IMG/VR virus record: IMGVR_UViG_3300030098_004539 | Location: 82,629 to 128,195 of that record | Origin: a virus | Reading direction: 5' to 3' (one strand) | DNA: 45,567 nucleotides | Shown here: piece after piece, positions 1 through 6,775 of the stretch | How positions within the stretch are numbered: the stretch's first letter is position 1 | Layout of the letters: each line of letters begins with the position of its first letter | Position numbers and translations under genes: made by a program | The notes under the pieces: generated by a model | Seen by the model: only the letters and a program-made list of their open reading frames with translations | What the model was told of the DNA's origin: nothing | The model's database searches: none

Positions 1-730
1 GGATCTGCAATGCTTCGTGAGCTAACTCTTCCTCACTCTTAGACATCACCTCTTCAGGAGTAAAGGGTTCCCGATCGTGAGTAATTTCATGGACTCGTAA
101 ATATTTTACGATCCAATTTCGAGGAAGGTGAAATGTTCGCGCTAACTCGTTAACAGAAGCAGGACTACCGTCAAAGTTACTGTAAGCTCTCACTAAATCT
201 CGATGCACTTCTCCAGGAAGTTGGATCGCATGAGGAACATGAGGAAGGTAGGTAGTGTAGATATCTCGATCTTCGTCGTACCAAATCCTTTTATCACTAA
301 TGTATTTTTTGTGATTTTCCTTAACAGGAGGTGCAGCAGAAGATGATTCTTCTACTACAAATAATGGCTCTAGTTGAATTAAGTGGCCCACGTCTTGGCG
401 AGCCACTACCCACCGACCCCACGTTTTTAAGTCATCATCCGCTAACGGAATTTTGTCTCCATGACGAGATTTCATCCTCGCCCAATCATGCTTACGAGCT
501 AAAGTTAGAATTTGAGGACCTGCCACAGCGGCGATTTCGTACCACTCTGGAGGAATCCCGCTTTCTTCTAGACTTTCTAACTCCAAGGCCTTTACATAGC
601 GCTTTACTTCGCTAATCTCTTCTACAGAGATTTCAAACCTTTTAATCAATCCAAGGTCGTTTACCTTTTTTAAACTGGGGTTTTTTATAAACTCTTTTGC
701 GACACGAACTATATTCTTATCAGAATTCAT
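1..730 (-). CDS. Truncated HTH-containing protein, possibly SbcD/Mre11-like N-terminal part
   Basis: Reading the complement from ATG at 730-728 gives an open frame of about 243 codons with no stop before the left edge, so the C-terminus is missing. An SD-like AGGAAAG lies just upstream of the ATG. The visible part is acidic and soluble. Around residues 190-225 a segment (SVNELARTFHLPRNWIVKYL) looks like a helix-turn-helix followed by a THDREPFTPEE stretch. From memory, similar N-terminal regions occur in phage proteins whose C-terminus is a calcineurin-like phosphoesterase. That would fit as partner of the adjacent divergent SbcC-like gene, but the catalytic half lies outside the window, so this is only a hypothesis. 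It is the only leftward gene here. Confidence 0.6.
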   Translation of the reverse strand, partial: MNSDKNIVRVAKEFIKNPSLKKVNDLGLIKRFEISVEEISEVKRYVKALELESLEESGIPPEWYEIAAVAGPQILTLARKHDWARMKSRHGDKIPLADDDLKTWGRWVVARQDVGHLIQLEPLFVVEESSSAAPPVKENHKKYISDKRIWYDEDRDIYTTYLPHVPHAIQLPGEVHRDLVRAYSNFDGSPASVNELARTFHLPRNWIVKYLRVHEITHDREPFTPEEVMSKSEEELAHEALQI

Positions 731-947
731 GCTTTCCTACCGGTTTATATAGATTTCCACTGGAACGGATTTTACTGTAATCAAAGGACACTACCTAAAA
801 CTTTATTTAATTAAGGCACTTGTAGATTATTATTAAATAACCTTAGTACTACGTATAGAGTCTTGTTAGTACACTTTAAGGTTGACTAAACGAAAAATTA
901 GAGAGAGAATGGTTCGAAAGCATCGTTATTGAGGAGGGGAGCCCGGT
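731..947. promoter_or_regulatory. Divergent intergenic region
   Basis: AT-rich gap between the leftward gene and the rightward run of genes, so it should hold promoters for both directions. A rightward promoter is visible at 882-910. I found no convincing leftward promoter, although the complement has TATATA about 20 bases before the leftward ATG. No gene is seen in this stretch. Confidence 0.5.
882..910 (+). promoter_or_regulatory. Class A promoter
   Basis: TTGACT (882-887), 17-bp spacer, GAGAAT (905-910). The -35 matches the other class A promoters of the window; the -10 is weak. It would drive the gene at 948 and the SbcC-like gene. Confidence 0.5.
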
Positions 948-1169
948 TTGACCCAGGATGGGACACGTAAGCTCATAGAAAATACCCTTAAGGCCAAAGA
1001 AGATACGCGGCAGTGGAGAGAAGTATCTCTCGTACTGGCGGAAGCGCTAGGCATGCTAGACTTCCACGACGTAGACAATGTGGCACCGTATTCTTGTATA
1101 AATGAAATTAACAAGGCCATTCAGGAGAATGATCTGAAGACTATATGCCGTCTTCTAAATATAGGATAA
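948..1169 (+). CDS. Small hypothetical protein
   Basis: 73 residues, not recognised. The TTG start at 948 is chosen because a strong SD (AGGAGGGG, 932-939) sits 8 bases upstream and the only nearby ATG (958) is out of frame. The predicted product is mostly helical and mildly acidic, with no signal peptide or membrane segment. It stands 4 bases before the SbcC-like gene and behind the class A promoter at 882, so the two are probably one transcript and may be translationally coupled. A role as accessory factor to recombination is possible from position only. Confidence 0.65.
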   Translation: MTQDGTRKLIENTLKAKEDTRQWREVSLVLAEALGMLDFHDVDNVAPYSCINEINKAIQENDLKTICRLLNIG

Positions 1170-1173
1170 TATT

Positions 1174-3102
1174 GTGGATATAAATAAAGTAAGCATACAG
1201 AACTTTTTAATTATTGGACAAGCAGACATTAATTTGAGTAATCGAGGCCTGTGTAGGATAGCAGGGGAGAATTCAGATGATGTCACTTCTTCTAGTAATG
1301 GTTCTGGTAAATCTTCTATTATTGAAGCTATTTATTGGGGCTTGTTTGGAGAAACTCTTCGGAATGTGCGAAGCGCTGACGGAGTGGTTAATAACAAAAC
1401 GAAAAAGAACTGCTCGGTGGTGGTGGAACTTCAAGAAGACGATACTGTCTACCGGGTAGAGAGGTATCGAAAACACTCTAAACACAAGAACAACCTGTAC
1501 CTTTACATCAACGATGTTGACTCTCGCGGAAAAGACAACCGAGAGACGCAAGAGTACATCGAAGGTGTTATCGGTATGGACAAGATGGCGTTTGCTAATT
1601 CTGTTATTTTCGGCCAAGGAAACAGTAAAAACCTGAAGCGGTTTTCCGAAATGACTGACTCTGAGAAAAAAGCCACGCTTGAAAAAATACTAAATTTAGA
1701 ATCTTTTGGTAAGGCGTACGATCTTGTACGTGACCGAATACGAGACATAGAAGATTCTAGAAACCGAGTTATTCGCTGTCTAGGGGATTTGAGGCACCGA
1801 GCCGAGGCTTGTGAGGAAAGGCTCTCTTCTGCGCTTCAGAGAGCCCAGCAGTTCGCTGTTGAGAGGGATTTGAAGGTAGAGGCTCTTCAGAGTAAGAAGA
1901 TTTCTTTAGAAGAGGGCATACTTAATCTTACTTCTCGGATTGATGCCTTGGTGCCAGAAGACGCTGATCACCTTAAAGAGTCTGTCTCCGCGTGTGAGAG
2001 TTTTATTGCGGAAGAGCGTGACAGAAAGGGCCGTCTTTCGGACTCTTTTATGGAAAAGCGTAACGAGCAGCTTATTCTTAAAGCCTCAATTGAGAAAGAT
2101 ATTGAGAAGAACCGACGCAAGTTGGAGGCGTTGGTGAGCCCTGATCACGTAGGGGAGACGTGCTCTGTATGCGGAGGACACATTAAAGAGGAGAACCTTC
2201 TCCATTTTAAGGACGGGGTGGAGTTCGATATAGAGGACCTGGGCCGCACTGTTACGAGTATCGCGCAGCGAGTAAAGTCCCTTACATCCCGATACAAGGA
2301 GATAGTAGGGCGCATAGAAGAGGGTATTGAAGAAGCCCGAGAGATGCGAGACGAGCAGAAAAGTCGGCTAGACGAGGTAGCAGCTATCTCTAATAAGAAG
2401 TTAGAGTTGTCATGTAAGTTAGAAGCACACGAGGAACTCTTGTCCTCTTACGACACGCGCATCCAAGATATTAAAGATGAAGTTAACGTGTGGGAAGAGA
2501 CTGCGAAAGAGTATGCCGATGACTTACAGAAACTATCCACTGAAATAGAAGCCTTCGAGGAAGAGGAGTCTACGTTTAAGGATAGCGAAGATTACTACCA
2601 GTTCTGGAAAACTGCTTTTTCTCGAAAAGGTATTCGGTCTTACTTACTAGACAGGATTGTACCGTTCCTTAACGATCGTGTGGGCCATTACCTGAACATC
2701 CTTACGGACGGAGGAATTGAAGCGCAGTTTCAGACCGTGAAGCAGTTGGCGTCAGGAGAGTACCGGGACAACTTCAACCTAGAAATAACTAATAAGAATG
2801 CAGCAGATACGTATGAAGGGAACAGTGGAGGAGAGAAACGGCGCATCGATCTTGGGGTCGCTCTCGGATTTAATGATTTTCTTGCGTCTCGTTCCGGCAA
2901 ACGGTTCAACCTCCTCCTACTAGATGAAGTGTTCGAAGGAGTTGACGAAGACGGACTCTATTACGTTATTAAGGTTCTAGAAGATATAGCTCGCCGTAAG
3001 TCGTCTGTCTTTGTCATCACTCACCGAGACGAACTCAAAGGGTACTTCTCGGACGAGGTAGTGGTTAAGCGGGATGCGGGCCTTAGCTACGTGAGTGAAT
3101 AG
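1174..3102 (+). CDS. SbcC/Rad50 (T4 gp46)-like recombination nuclease ATPase
   Basis: 642 residues with full SMC/Rad50 architecture: an N-terminal Walker A region (G31 to SNGSGKSS ending near residue 48, with an insertion in the P-loop as in phage gp46 proteins), long coiled coils either side of a zinc hook C330-S-V-C333, the ABC signature S551-GGEKRR, and Walker B LLLLD584-E585 followed by a D-loop and VFVITH. Such proteins pair with an SbcD/gp47 phosphoesterase to process DNA ends during recombination-dependent replication or host DNA breakdown. The GTG start follows AGGATA. No SbcD gene lies inside the window; the truncated leftward neighbour is a candidate. The family assignment is secure; the exact role is inferred. 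Confidence 0.95.
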   Translation: MDINKVSIQNFLIIGQADINLSNRGLCRIAGENSDDVTSSSNGSGKSSIIEAIYWGLFGETLRNVRSADGVVNNKTKKNCSVVVELQEDDTVYRVERYRKHSKHKNNLYLYINDVDSRGKDNRETQEYIEGVIGMDKMAFANSVIFGQGNSKNLKRFSEMTDSEKKATLEKILNLESFGKAYDLVRDRIRDIEDSRNRVIRCLGDLRHRAEACEERLSSALQRAQQFAVERDLKVEALQSKKISLEEGILNLTSRIDALVPEDADHLKESVSACESFIAEERDRKGRLSDSFMEKRNEQLILKASIEKDIEKNRRKLEALVSPDHVGETCSVCGGHIKEENLLHFKDGVEFDIEDLGRTVTSIAQRVKSLTSRYKEIVGRIEEGIEEAREMRDEQKSRLDEVAAISNKKLELSCKLEAHEELLSSYDTRIQDIKDEVNVWEETAKEYADDLQKLSTEIEAFEEEESTFKDSEDYYQFWKTAFSRKGIRSYLLDRIVPFLNDRVGHYLNILTDGGIEAQFQTVKQLASGEYRDNFNLEITNKNAADTYEGNSGGEKRRIDLGVALGFNDFLASRSGKRFNLLLLDEVFEGVDEDGLYYVIKVLEDIARRKSSVFVITHRDELKGYFSDEVVVKRDAGLSYVSE

Positions 3103-3104
3103 CG

Positions 3105-3293
3105 ATGGCATCTGAAACCGTGACGTGCATCTGCGATAAAGTGGTCAGGACCCGAGAGACGTCCTCCGTGTCAGGATATGAGGACCGGTGGGATCTTCGC
3201 ACTAAGACAGTGAAGTTCTACTGTAAAGACTCTCCACAATGCAAAAGAGTAGCCCTGGAGTGGCTCATGCGACCAAGGAAGGGGTCGAAATAG
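3105..3293 (+). CDS. Small Cys-containing hypothetical protein
   Basis: 62 residues starting 3 bases after the SbcC-like stop. Cysteines occur as CIC near the N-terminus and as YCKDSPQC in the second half, a spacing that could bind one zinc ion. The C-terminus is basic (RPRKGSK). There is no clear SD, so it is probably translated by coupling to the upstream gene. Not recognised; a small zinc-binding nucleic-acid protein is the best guess. Confidence 0.6.
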   Translation: MASETVTCICDKVVRTRETSSVSGYEDRWDLRTKTVKFYCKDSPQCKRVALEWLMRPRKGSK

Positions 3294-3338
3294 ACTACTT
3301 TTGCCTTGACGTCTGGGAAGGGGCGTGGTAGTCGTTTC

Positions 3339-3368
3339 TTGTGTGAGAGATTTCTTACACGATATTAT
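3339..3368 (+). promoter_or_regulatory. Promoter for tRNA-Leu, with dyad
   Basis: TTGTGT (3339-3344), 18-bp spacer, TATTAT (3363-3368). The expected start falls 2-4 bases before the tRNA 5' end at 3378. The spacer contains an imperfect inverted repeat, GTGTGAGA / TCTTACAC (3341-3348 and 3353-3360), which may be an operator. Confidence 0.5.
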
Positions 3369-3377
3369 AAATTTATT

Positions 3378-3461
3378 GTCGGAGTGGTGGAATTGGTAGA
3401 CACCCGAGACTTAAAATCTCGTGCTTTCACGAGCGTACGGGTTCGACTCCCGTCTCCGACA
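3378..3461 (+). tRNA. tRNA-Leu (anticodon UAA)
   Basis: A complete cloverleaf can be drawn: acceptor GTCGGAG (3378-3384) with CTCCGAC (3454-3460), discriminator A at 3461, anticodon stem CGAGA/TCTCG, loop CTTAAAA with anticodon TAA at 3412-3414, a long variable arm GTG-CTTT-CAC typical of class II tRNAs, and a T-arm with GGTTCGACTCC. CCA is not encoded, so host or phage processing must add it. UUA is a frequent leucine codon in the neighbouring phage genes, which fits the usual explanation for phage tRNAs. Confidence 0.96.
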
Positions 3462-3483
3462 TCCGTAGTCTGGAGTATATAAT

Positions 3484-4485
3484 ATGACCTACGTACCTAA
3501 TGAGTTTAGTAACCAAGCGCGAAGTGTTCTTCCTTGGGATGTTTTCTTTCGCCCGGAAGACTATTTAAAGCAGTTTAATAGTCTTCGTGAGTGCGGAAGG
3601 AGGATTGGCATTAAGACGTTTAAGTATTACTTGCGTAATGCATGTGAAAGTTCCTACTTTCCTGAGTTGTTCAGGTTGAAAGAGCGCGAAGAAGATGCGT
3701 CTGCTCCTTATCTTTATTGTTTAGACTCTACTAAGCGATCGAGGACTTATGAAGGGTCAGCTACTTCAAATACTCCCGCAGAGGAAACTGTTTTAAACAA
3801 TATTGAGAAACGTACTCGGGAGACGGCCCGCGTAAAACGGTTCATAGAAGAAGTGAAACCCTTGTTTACGAGTAGGGGCATCTTCTATACATGCGCGTAC
3901 GTTAGATCCAAGCATGCGAAGGCAGGTCACAGAAAACTTCAGGTATCTACTGTTCGTCATTATATGTCTGTGGCGTATAACCAAGGTTTGTGGAAAGGTT
4001 TAAGTCGTCGTGCAGGTAAGAACGGAGCTTACAAATACAGGTGGTTAGCTGATCGACCTACTATGGCTGAGGTACCTAAACGATACCCCAAGATACTGCC
4101 TCCACCACCCCTCACAGAGACTCGTCGTGGTCGCGTACCTAAAGTAGAAGGGTCTTTCTTTAAAGAGCCTCCCGTGTTCAACAAGTCTTCGGTCCGCCTT
4201 ACTTGTGGGTCTTGTGGTGAAATCAACCCTAAAGAGGCTTCTTTTTGCATGCACTGCGGACACAACCTGTCTGCTCAAGTACGTGTGGTAGTACAAGAGA
4301 GCGTGGGGACGATTTCAATACCTCCTGTAATCTCTCAGAGATTAAAGAAGGGAGGGGGCTTTGAGCAAGTCAACGACGTAGTAAGGGATTGGGTGATGAA
4401 ACATCTATATGTTGCGCCGCTTAGTTATGGCGATGACGGAGAAAATGTGATTACAGTGTGTATAGGAGATACTAAAAATGAATAG
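3484..4485 (+). CDS. Hypothetical protein with C-terminal zinc ribbon
   Basis: 333 residues starting 23 bases after the tRNA; SD-like TCTGGAG upstream. The middle (about residues 120-190) has alternating basic helices ending KNGAYKYRWLADRP that look like a winged helix-turn-helix. A proline-rich linker (KILPPPPLTETRRGR) follows, then a clear zinc ribbon C241-GSC244 ... C255-MHC258-GHNL. The architecture suggests a DNA-binding or transcription-associated protein; no specific family is recognised. It overlaps the KTSC gene by 8 bases, so the two are probably co-translated. Confidence 0.7.
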   Translation: MTYVPNEFSNQARSVLPWDVFFRPEDYLKQFNSLRECGRRIGIKTFKYYLRNACESSYFPELFRLKEREEDASAPYLYCLDSTKRSRTYEGSATSNTPAEETVLNNIEKRTRETARVKRFIEEVKPLFTSRGIFYTCAYVRSKHAKAGHRKLQVSTVRHYMSVAYNQGLWKGLSRRAGKNGAYKYRWLADRPTMAEVPKRYPKILPPPPLTETRRGRVPKVEGSFFKEPPVFNKSSVRLTCGSCGEINPKEASFCMHCGHNLSAQVRVVVQESVGTISIPPVISQRLKKGGGFEQVNDVVRDWVMKHLYVAPLSYGDDGENVITVCIGDTKNE

Positions 4486-4690
4486 AGATGAAGTGGATTC
4501 AAGCATGATCAAGTCTTTGGGGTATGATGCCGTGGAGAGCGTACTTGAGGTAGAGTTTGTTAGAGGGGGGATTTACCAGTACTCAGACGTTCCTCCTGAC
4601 GTATACGTGAACGTCATGGGGGCAGACTCTGTAGGAAAAGCGTTTACGTTGTTAGTTAAGTCGCAAGGCTATGAGTATCGTAGGGTGTAA
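4478..4690 (+). CDS. KTSC-domain protein
   Basis: 70 residues that are essentially all KTSC domain: VDSSMIKSLGYD at the start, a central LEVEFVRGGIYQYSDVP and ADSVGKAF towards the end. KTSC is named for the C-terminal domain of lysyl-tRNA synthetase and is common as a stand-alone protein in phages and bacteria, where it is thought to bind nucleic acid; its phage role is unknown. ATG at 4478 is 9 bases after GGAGATAC and overlaps the upstream gene; the stop overlaps the next start (TAATG). Confidence 0.9.
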   Translation: MNRDEVDSSMIKSLGYDAVESVLEVEFVRGGIYQYSDVPPDVYVNVMGADSVGKAFTLLVKSQGYEYRRV

Positions 4691-4908
4691 TGTCTGGCGT
4701 ATTTACCTACGTATCGTTTCTCGCGGTATACTATCTGCTTTTAGTAGGATTAGACCTATTTGGCAGTTTTATGGAGTATAGGAAATCTATATTGATGGGT
4801 GCTCAAGATCCGTCTACAATCAAATTCAAAGTGGATTTCAATTCAGATCTTGCAATGGCGTCCCTGATATATTTGATTTCCTATTACTCCGGATTGTTTG
4901 ATGGCTGA
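4690..4908 (+). CDS. Small membrane protein
   Basis: 72 residues with two hydrophobic stretches: about residues 5-26 (YVSFLAVYYLLLVGLDLFG) and 54-68 (MASLIYLISYYSGLF), linked by a polar loop containing basic residues. The start overlaps the KTSC stop (TAATG), with TAGGG as a possible SD. No family is recognised. The end overlaps the HAD gene by 8 bases, placing it in the same translationally coupled set. A holin-like function cannot be excluded but nothing near it is a lysis gene. Confidence 0.65.
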   Translation: MSGVFTYVSFLAVYYLLLVGLDLFGSFMEYRKSILMGAQDPSTIKFKVDFNSDLAMASLIYLISYYSGLFDG

Positions 4909-5275
4909 TTATCTTACTGTTATTGTCGTAGACTTCGACGACACTCTGTGTCCTTTTAACGAGGATTTTACGTGCCGCGAGGTCGTCCCTGGTGCCATAG
5001 AGGCGATTAAGAAGTTTAGAGACGCAGGGTACACCATCACCATAAGCTCGGCCCGCAACAATGTAGCGTACGGAGGGCATATGGGAGACGCTCACAGACA
5101 AATGGCCCGATTCTTAGACGAAAAGGGCGTTCCGTATGATCGGATAGATTTAGGGATGACGGGAAAACCAGTAGCGCTATGTTACATAGATGATCGAGCA
5201 GTTGGTTGTCCTCTTACTGCCGAAGGTGTGGTAGACTGGGAAAGGGTGTCGGAGTTGGTTTTGGGGGATTCCTAG
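4901..5275 (+). CDS. HAD-superfamily phosphatase
   Basis: 124 residues from ATG 4901 (an in-frame TTG lies one codon upstream). HAD motif I is D11-F-D-D-T15, motif II is in ITISSARN, and the terminal acidic motif is CYIDDRAVG. The length and lack of a large cap resemble phage-type small HAD phosphatases and the phosphatase half of polynucleotide kinases, so the substrate may be a nucleotide or a 3' phosphate end. It ends 5 bases before a TTGACA promoter, marking an operon boundary. The family is clear; the substrate is inferred. Confidence 0.85.
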   Translation: MADYLTVIVVDFDDTLCPFNEDFTCREVVPGAIEAIKKFRDAGYTITISSARNNVAYGGHMGDAHRQMARFLDEKGVPYDRIDLGMTGKPVALCYIDDRAVGCPLTAEGVVDWERVSELVLGDS

Positions 5276-5280
5276 AATTC

Positions 5281-5310
5281 TTGACAATGTGATCCCCGAA
5301 TCTCTACCCT
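5281..5310 (+). promoter_or_regulatory. Promoter, possible leaderless transcript
   Basis: Consensus TTGACA (5281-5286), 18-bp spacer, weak TACCCT (5305-5310). The predicted start coincides with the ATG at 5317, and no SD precedes that ATG. Confidence 0.4.
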
Positions 5311-5316
5311 TTCAAC

Positions 5317-5529
5317 ATGGAACTGAAAGAACTATCGCTAGCCGAAGCAGGGGAGCACTTACTGGGTGTTTTCCGAGCATTATTTGATAGTCCAAAATTT
5401 AGAGATCTTGTAGATAAACATTTTGTCATTGAACAGTATTACGATGACGACGGTAAAATATTAAGAGTAGAAATAAAGGATAAGGAAAGTTCCGATGAGA
5501 TTACCCAAGAAAGAGGTGTCCTCCACTGA
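5317..5529 (+). CDS. Small acidic hypothetical protein
   Basis: 70 residues, acidic, soluble, not recognised (helical first half, then YYDDDGKILRVEIKDKE). No SD precedes the ATG: the 12 bases before it are CTACCCTTTCAA. Together with the promoter whose start point would fall on the ATG, this suggests leaderless translation, or that the gene is read only weakly from upstream. The last 35 bases overlap the nuclease gene, which has its own SD inside this gene. Confidence 0.6.
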   Translation: MELKELSLAEAGEHLLGVFRALFDSPKFRDLVDKHFVIEQYYDDDGKILRVEIKDKESSDEITQERGVLH

Positions 5530-6103
5530 GGACTCTGATTCTTTGAAATTAATTCCTATGTCAGGAACTAATAGAAGAAAAGCAGGGAGGAAGGCTAAAC
5601 GAAAAGGCTCTTCGTACGAGCGTGTCTTGTGCAAGTCTTTTTCGGAGTTTTGGGGGGCTAAATTCTTTCGTACTCCTATGTCGGGAGGTTCTCAGTTAAA
5701 ACACGACTATAACCTCGCTGGAGACATCAGTACTCCCGATGAGACGTTTCCTTATCATGTCGAAGCCAAGAACCAAGAGGCGTTGAAGAGTTTTCATAAC
5801 ATCTTTACCTCGTCTAAGTGTCCTGTGTGGAAATGGTGGGATCAGTGCACGACAGAATGCCCTGAAGGAAAAGTACCCCTTTTAGTTTTTACTAAAAACT
5901 ATATGCCTTCTTTTATTATGGCTCCTCGGTACTTTGTGTGTTTAATCGAAGATATAGCTTTAACACCTTTAGGGGAGGGTGATGTTCATAACTCCTTTGA
6001 GGAGTTTATTCGTGTTAAAGATTGTGCAGTTCTGACCTTGGATAGGTTTCTTAGGTTTAATAAAAAAATTCATGAGCAAGCTGTGAAAGAATATCTTAAA
6101 TAG
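5495..6103 (+). CDS. PD-(D/E)XK nuclease, Holliday-junction-resolvase-like
   Basis: 202 residues. After a basic N-terminus (RRKAGRKAKRKG) comes the fold of archaeal Hjc/RecU-like resolvases and related phage nucleases: E42 in SSYERVL, the TPMSGG segment, D77 in NLAGDIS, and the catalytic pair E90-A-K92 in HVEAKNQ. Such enzymes cleave branched DNA before packaging or act as replication nucleases. ATG 5495 is chosen for AAGGAAAG five bases upstream; ATG 5561 is an alternative. The C-terminal part is unfamiliar. The family is well supported; junction specificity is inferred. Confidence 0.8.
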   Translation: MRLPKKEVSSTEDSDSLKLIPMSGTNRRKAGRKAKRKGSSYERVLCKSFSEFWGAKFFRTPMSGGSQLKHDYNLAGDISTPDETFPYHVEAKNQEALKSFHNIFTSSKCPVWKWWDQCTTECPEGKVPLLVFTKNYMPSFIMAPRYFVCLIEDIALTPLGEGDVHNSFEEFIRVKDCAVLTLDRFLRFNKKIHEQAVKEYLK

Positions 6104-6112
6104 GGGGCCATT

Positions 6113-6223
6113 ATGAGTATAGTTCGACACCTAAAAAGATTATATACAGCCATAGAGAAGTGCGCTTCCTGTGGTAAGGTCTTGCTGCATTGCTCGTGTG
6201 AGAGTAATGACCTAAACAAGTAG
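6113..6223 (+). CDS. 36-aa zinc-knuckle-like peptide
   Basis: ATG 6113 with GGGGG five bases upstream; it ends 6 bases before the NYN gene. The peptide has a basic N-terminal helix (VRHLKRLYTAIEKC) followed by CASCGKVLLHCSC, four cysteines spaced CxxC...CxC, suitable for one zinc ion. Good SD, tight packing and the Cys pattern argue that it is real. Function unknown. Confidence 0.6.
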   Translation: MSIVRHLKRLYTAIEKCASCGKVLLHCSCESNDLNK

Positions 6224-6229
6224 GAAGTT

Positions 6230-6775
6230 ATGAAGCGCTATCACGTCGCTGTTGATGTACAAAATTTATGGTATGCGTGCAGATACGCACACGGTCCCCA
6301 TTATCGGGTGGATTACCGCGCTTTGATTGAGTTTTTGGAAGAGATCGTGGAAGACGATGATTCAGAAATCGATATGACGGCGTACTTGATAGCTAGCCCG
6401 AACCATGACCAGACCAGTTTTATTAATACGTTAAAGATGTTAGATTTCTCCGTTAAGAAGAGGAACCTTCATTATAATGCTGATAAGAAGCATGCCCAGA
6501 ACACTAATTGGGATGTTGGTATTACTGCCGACGCTTTTTATAAATCAGATAATTATGATTGTTTTATACTCGTTAGCGGGGATGGAGATTTCAGTTATCT
6601 CGTTACCCCTATTATGGATCTTGGAAAAGAAGTCATAGTGGTGTCTTTCGAACAAGCGTTAAGCGGTATTCTCGCTAACGCTGTAGATCGAGTTTATTAC
6701 TTGGGTGACGATATTGTGTATGACCCAAAGGCTCGATTTGAAGAACGACAACACAGACATACCTCAGACACCTAA
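6230..6775 (+). CDS. NYN-domain (LabA/DUF88-like) RNase family protein
   Basis: 181 residues with the PIN-like NYN fold: D9 in AVDVQNLWY, D95 in NTNWDVGITADAF with D101, and the S116-GDGDF121 motif, followed by GKEVIVVSFEQALSG. NYN domains are metal-dependent RNases involved in RNA processing or decay, so this could degrade host transcripts or process phage RNA. AGGAAG lies 4 bases before the ATG. Its last 71 bases overlap the terminase large subunit frame. Confidence 0.88.
   Translation: MKRYHVAVDVQNLWYACRYAHGPHYRVDYRALIEFLEEIVEDDDSEIDMTAYLIASPNHDQTSFINTLKMLDFSVKKRNLHYNADKKHAQNTNWDVGITADAFYKSDNYDCFILVSGDGDFSYLVTPIMDLGKEVIVVSFEQALSGILANAVDRVYYLGDDIVYDPKARFEERQHRHTSDT

Noticed and set aside
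331-615. Rightward 94-aa frame at the left edge
   Set aside because: It lies opposite the well-supported leftward gene 1-730, and has atypical composition for this phage.
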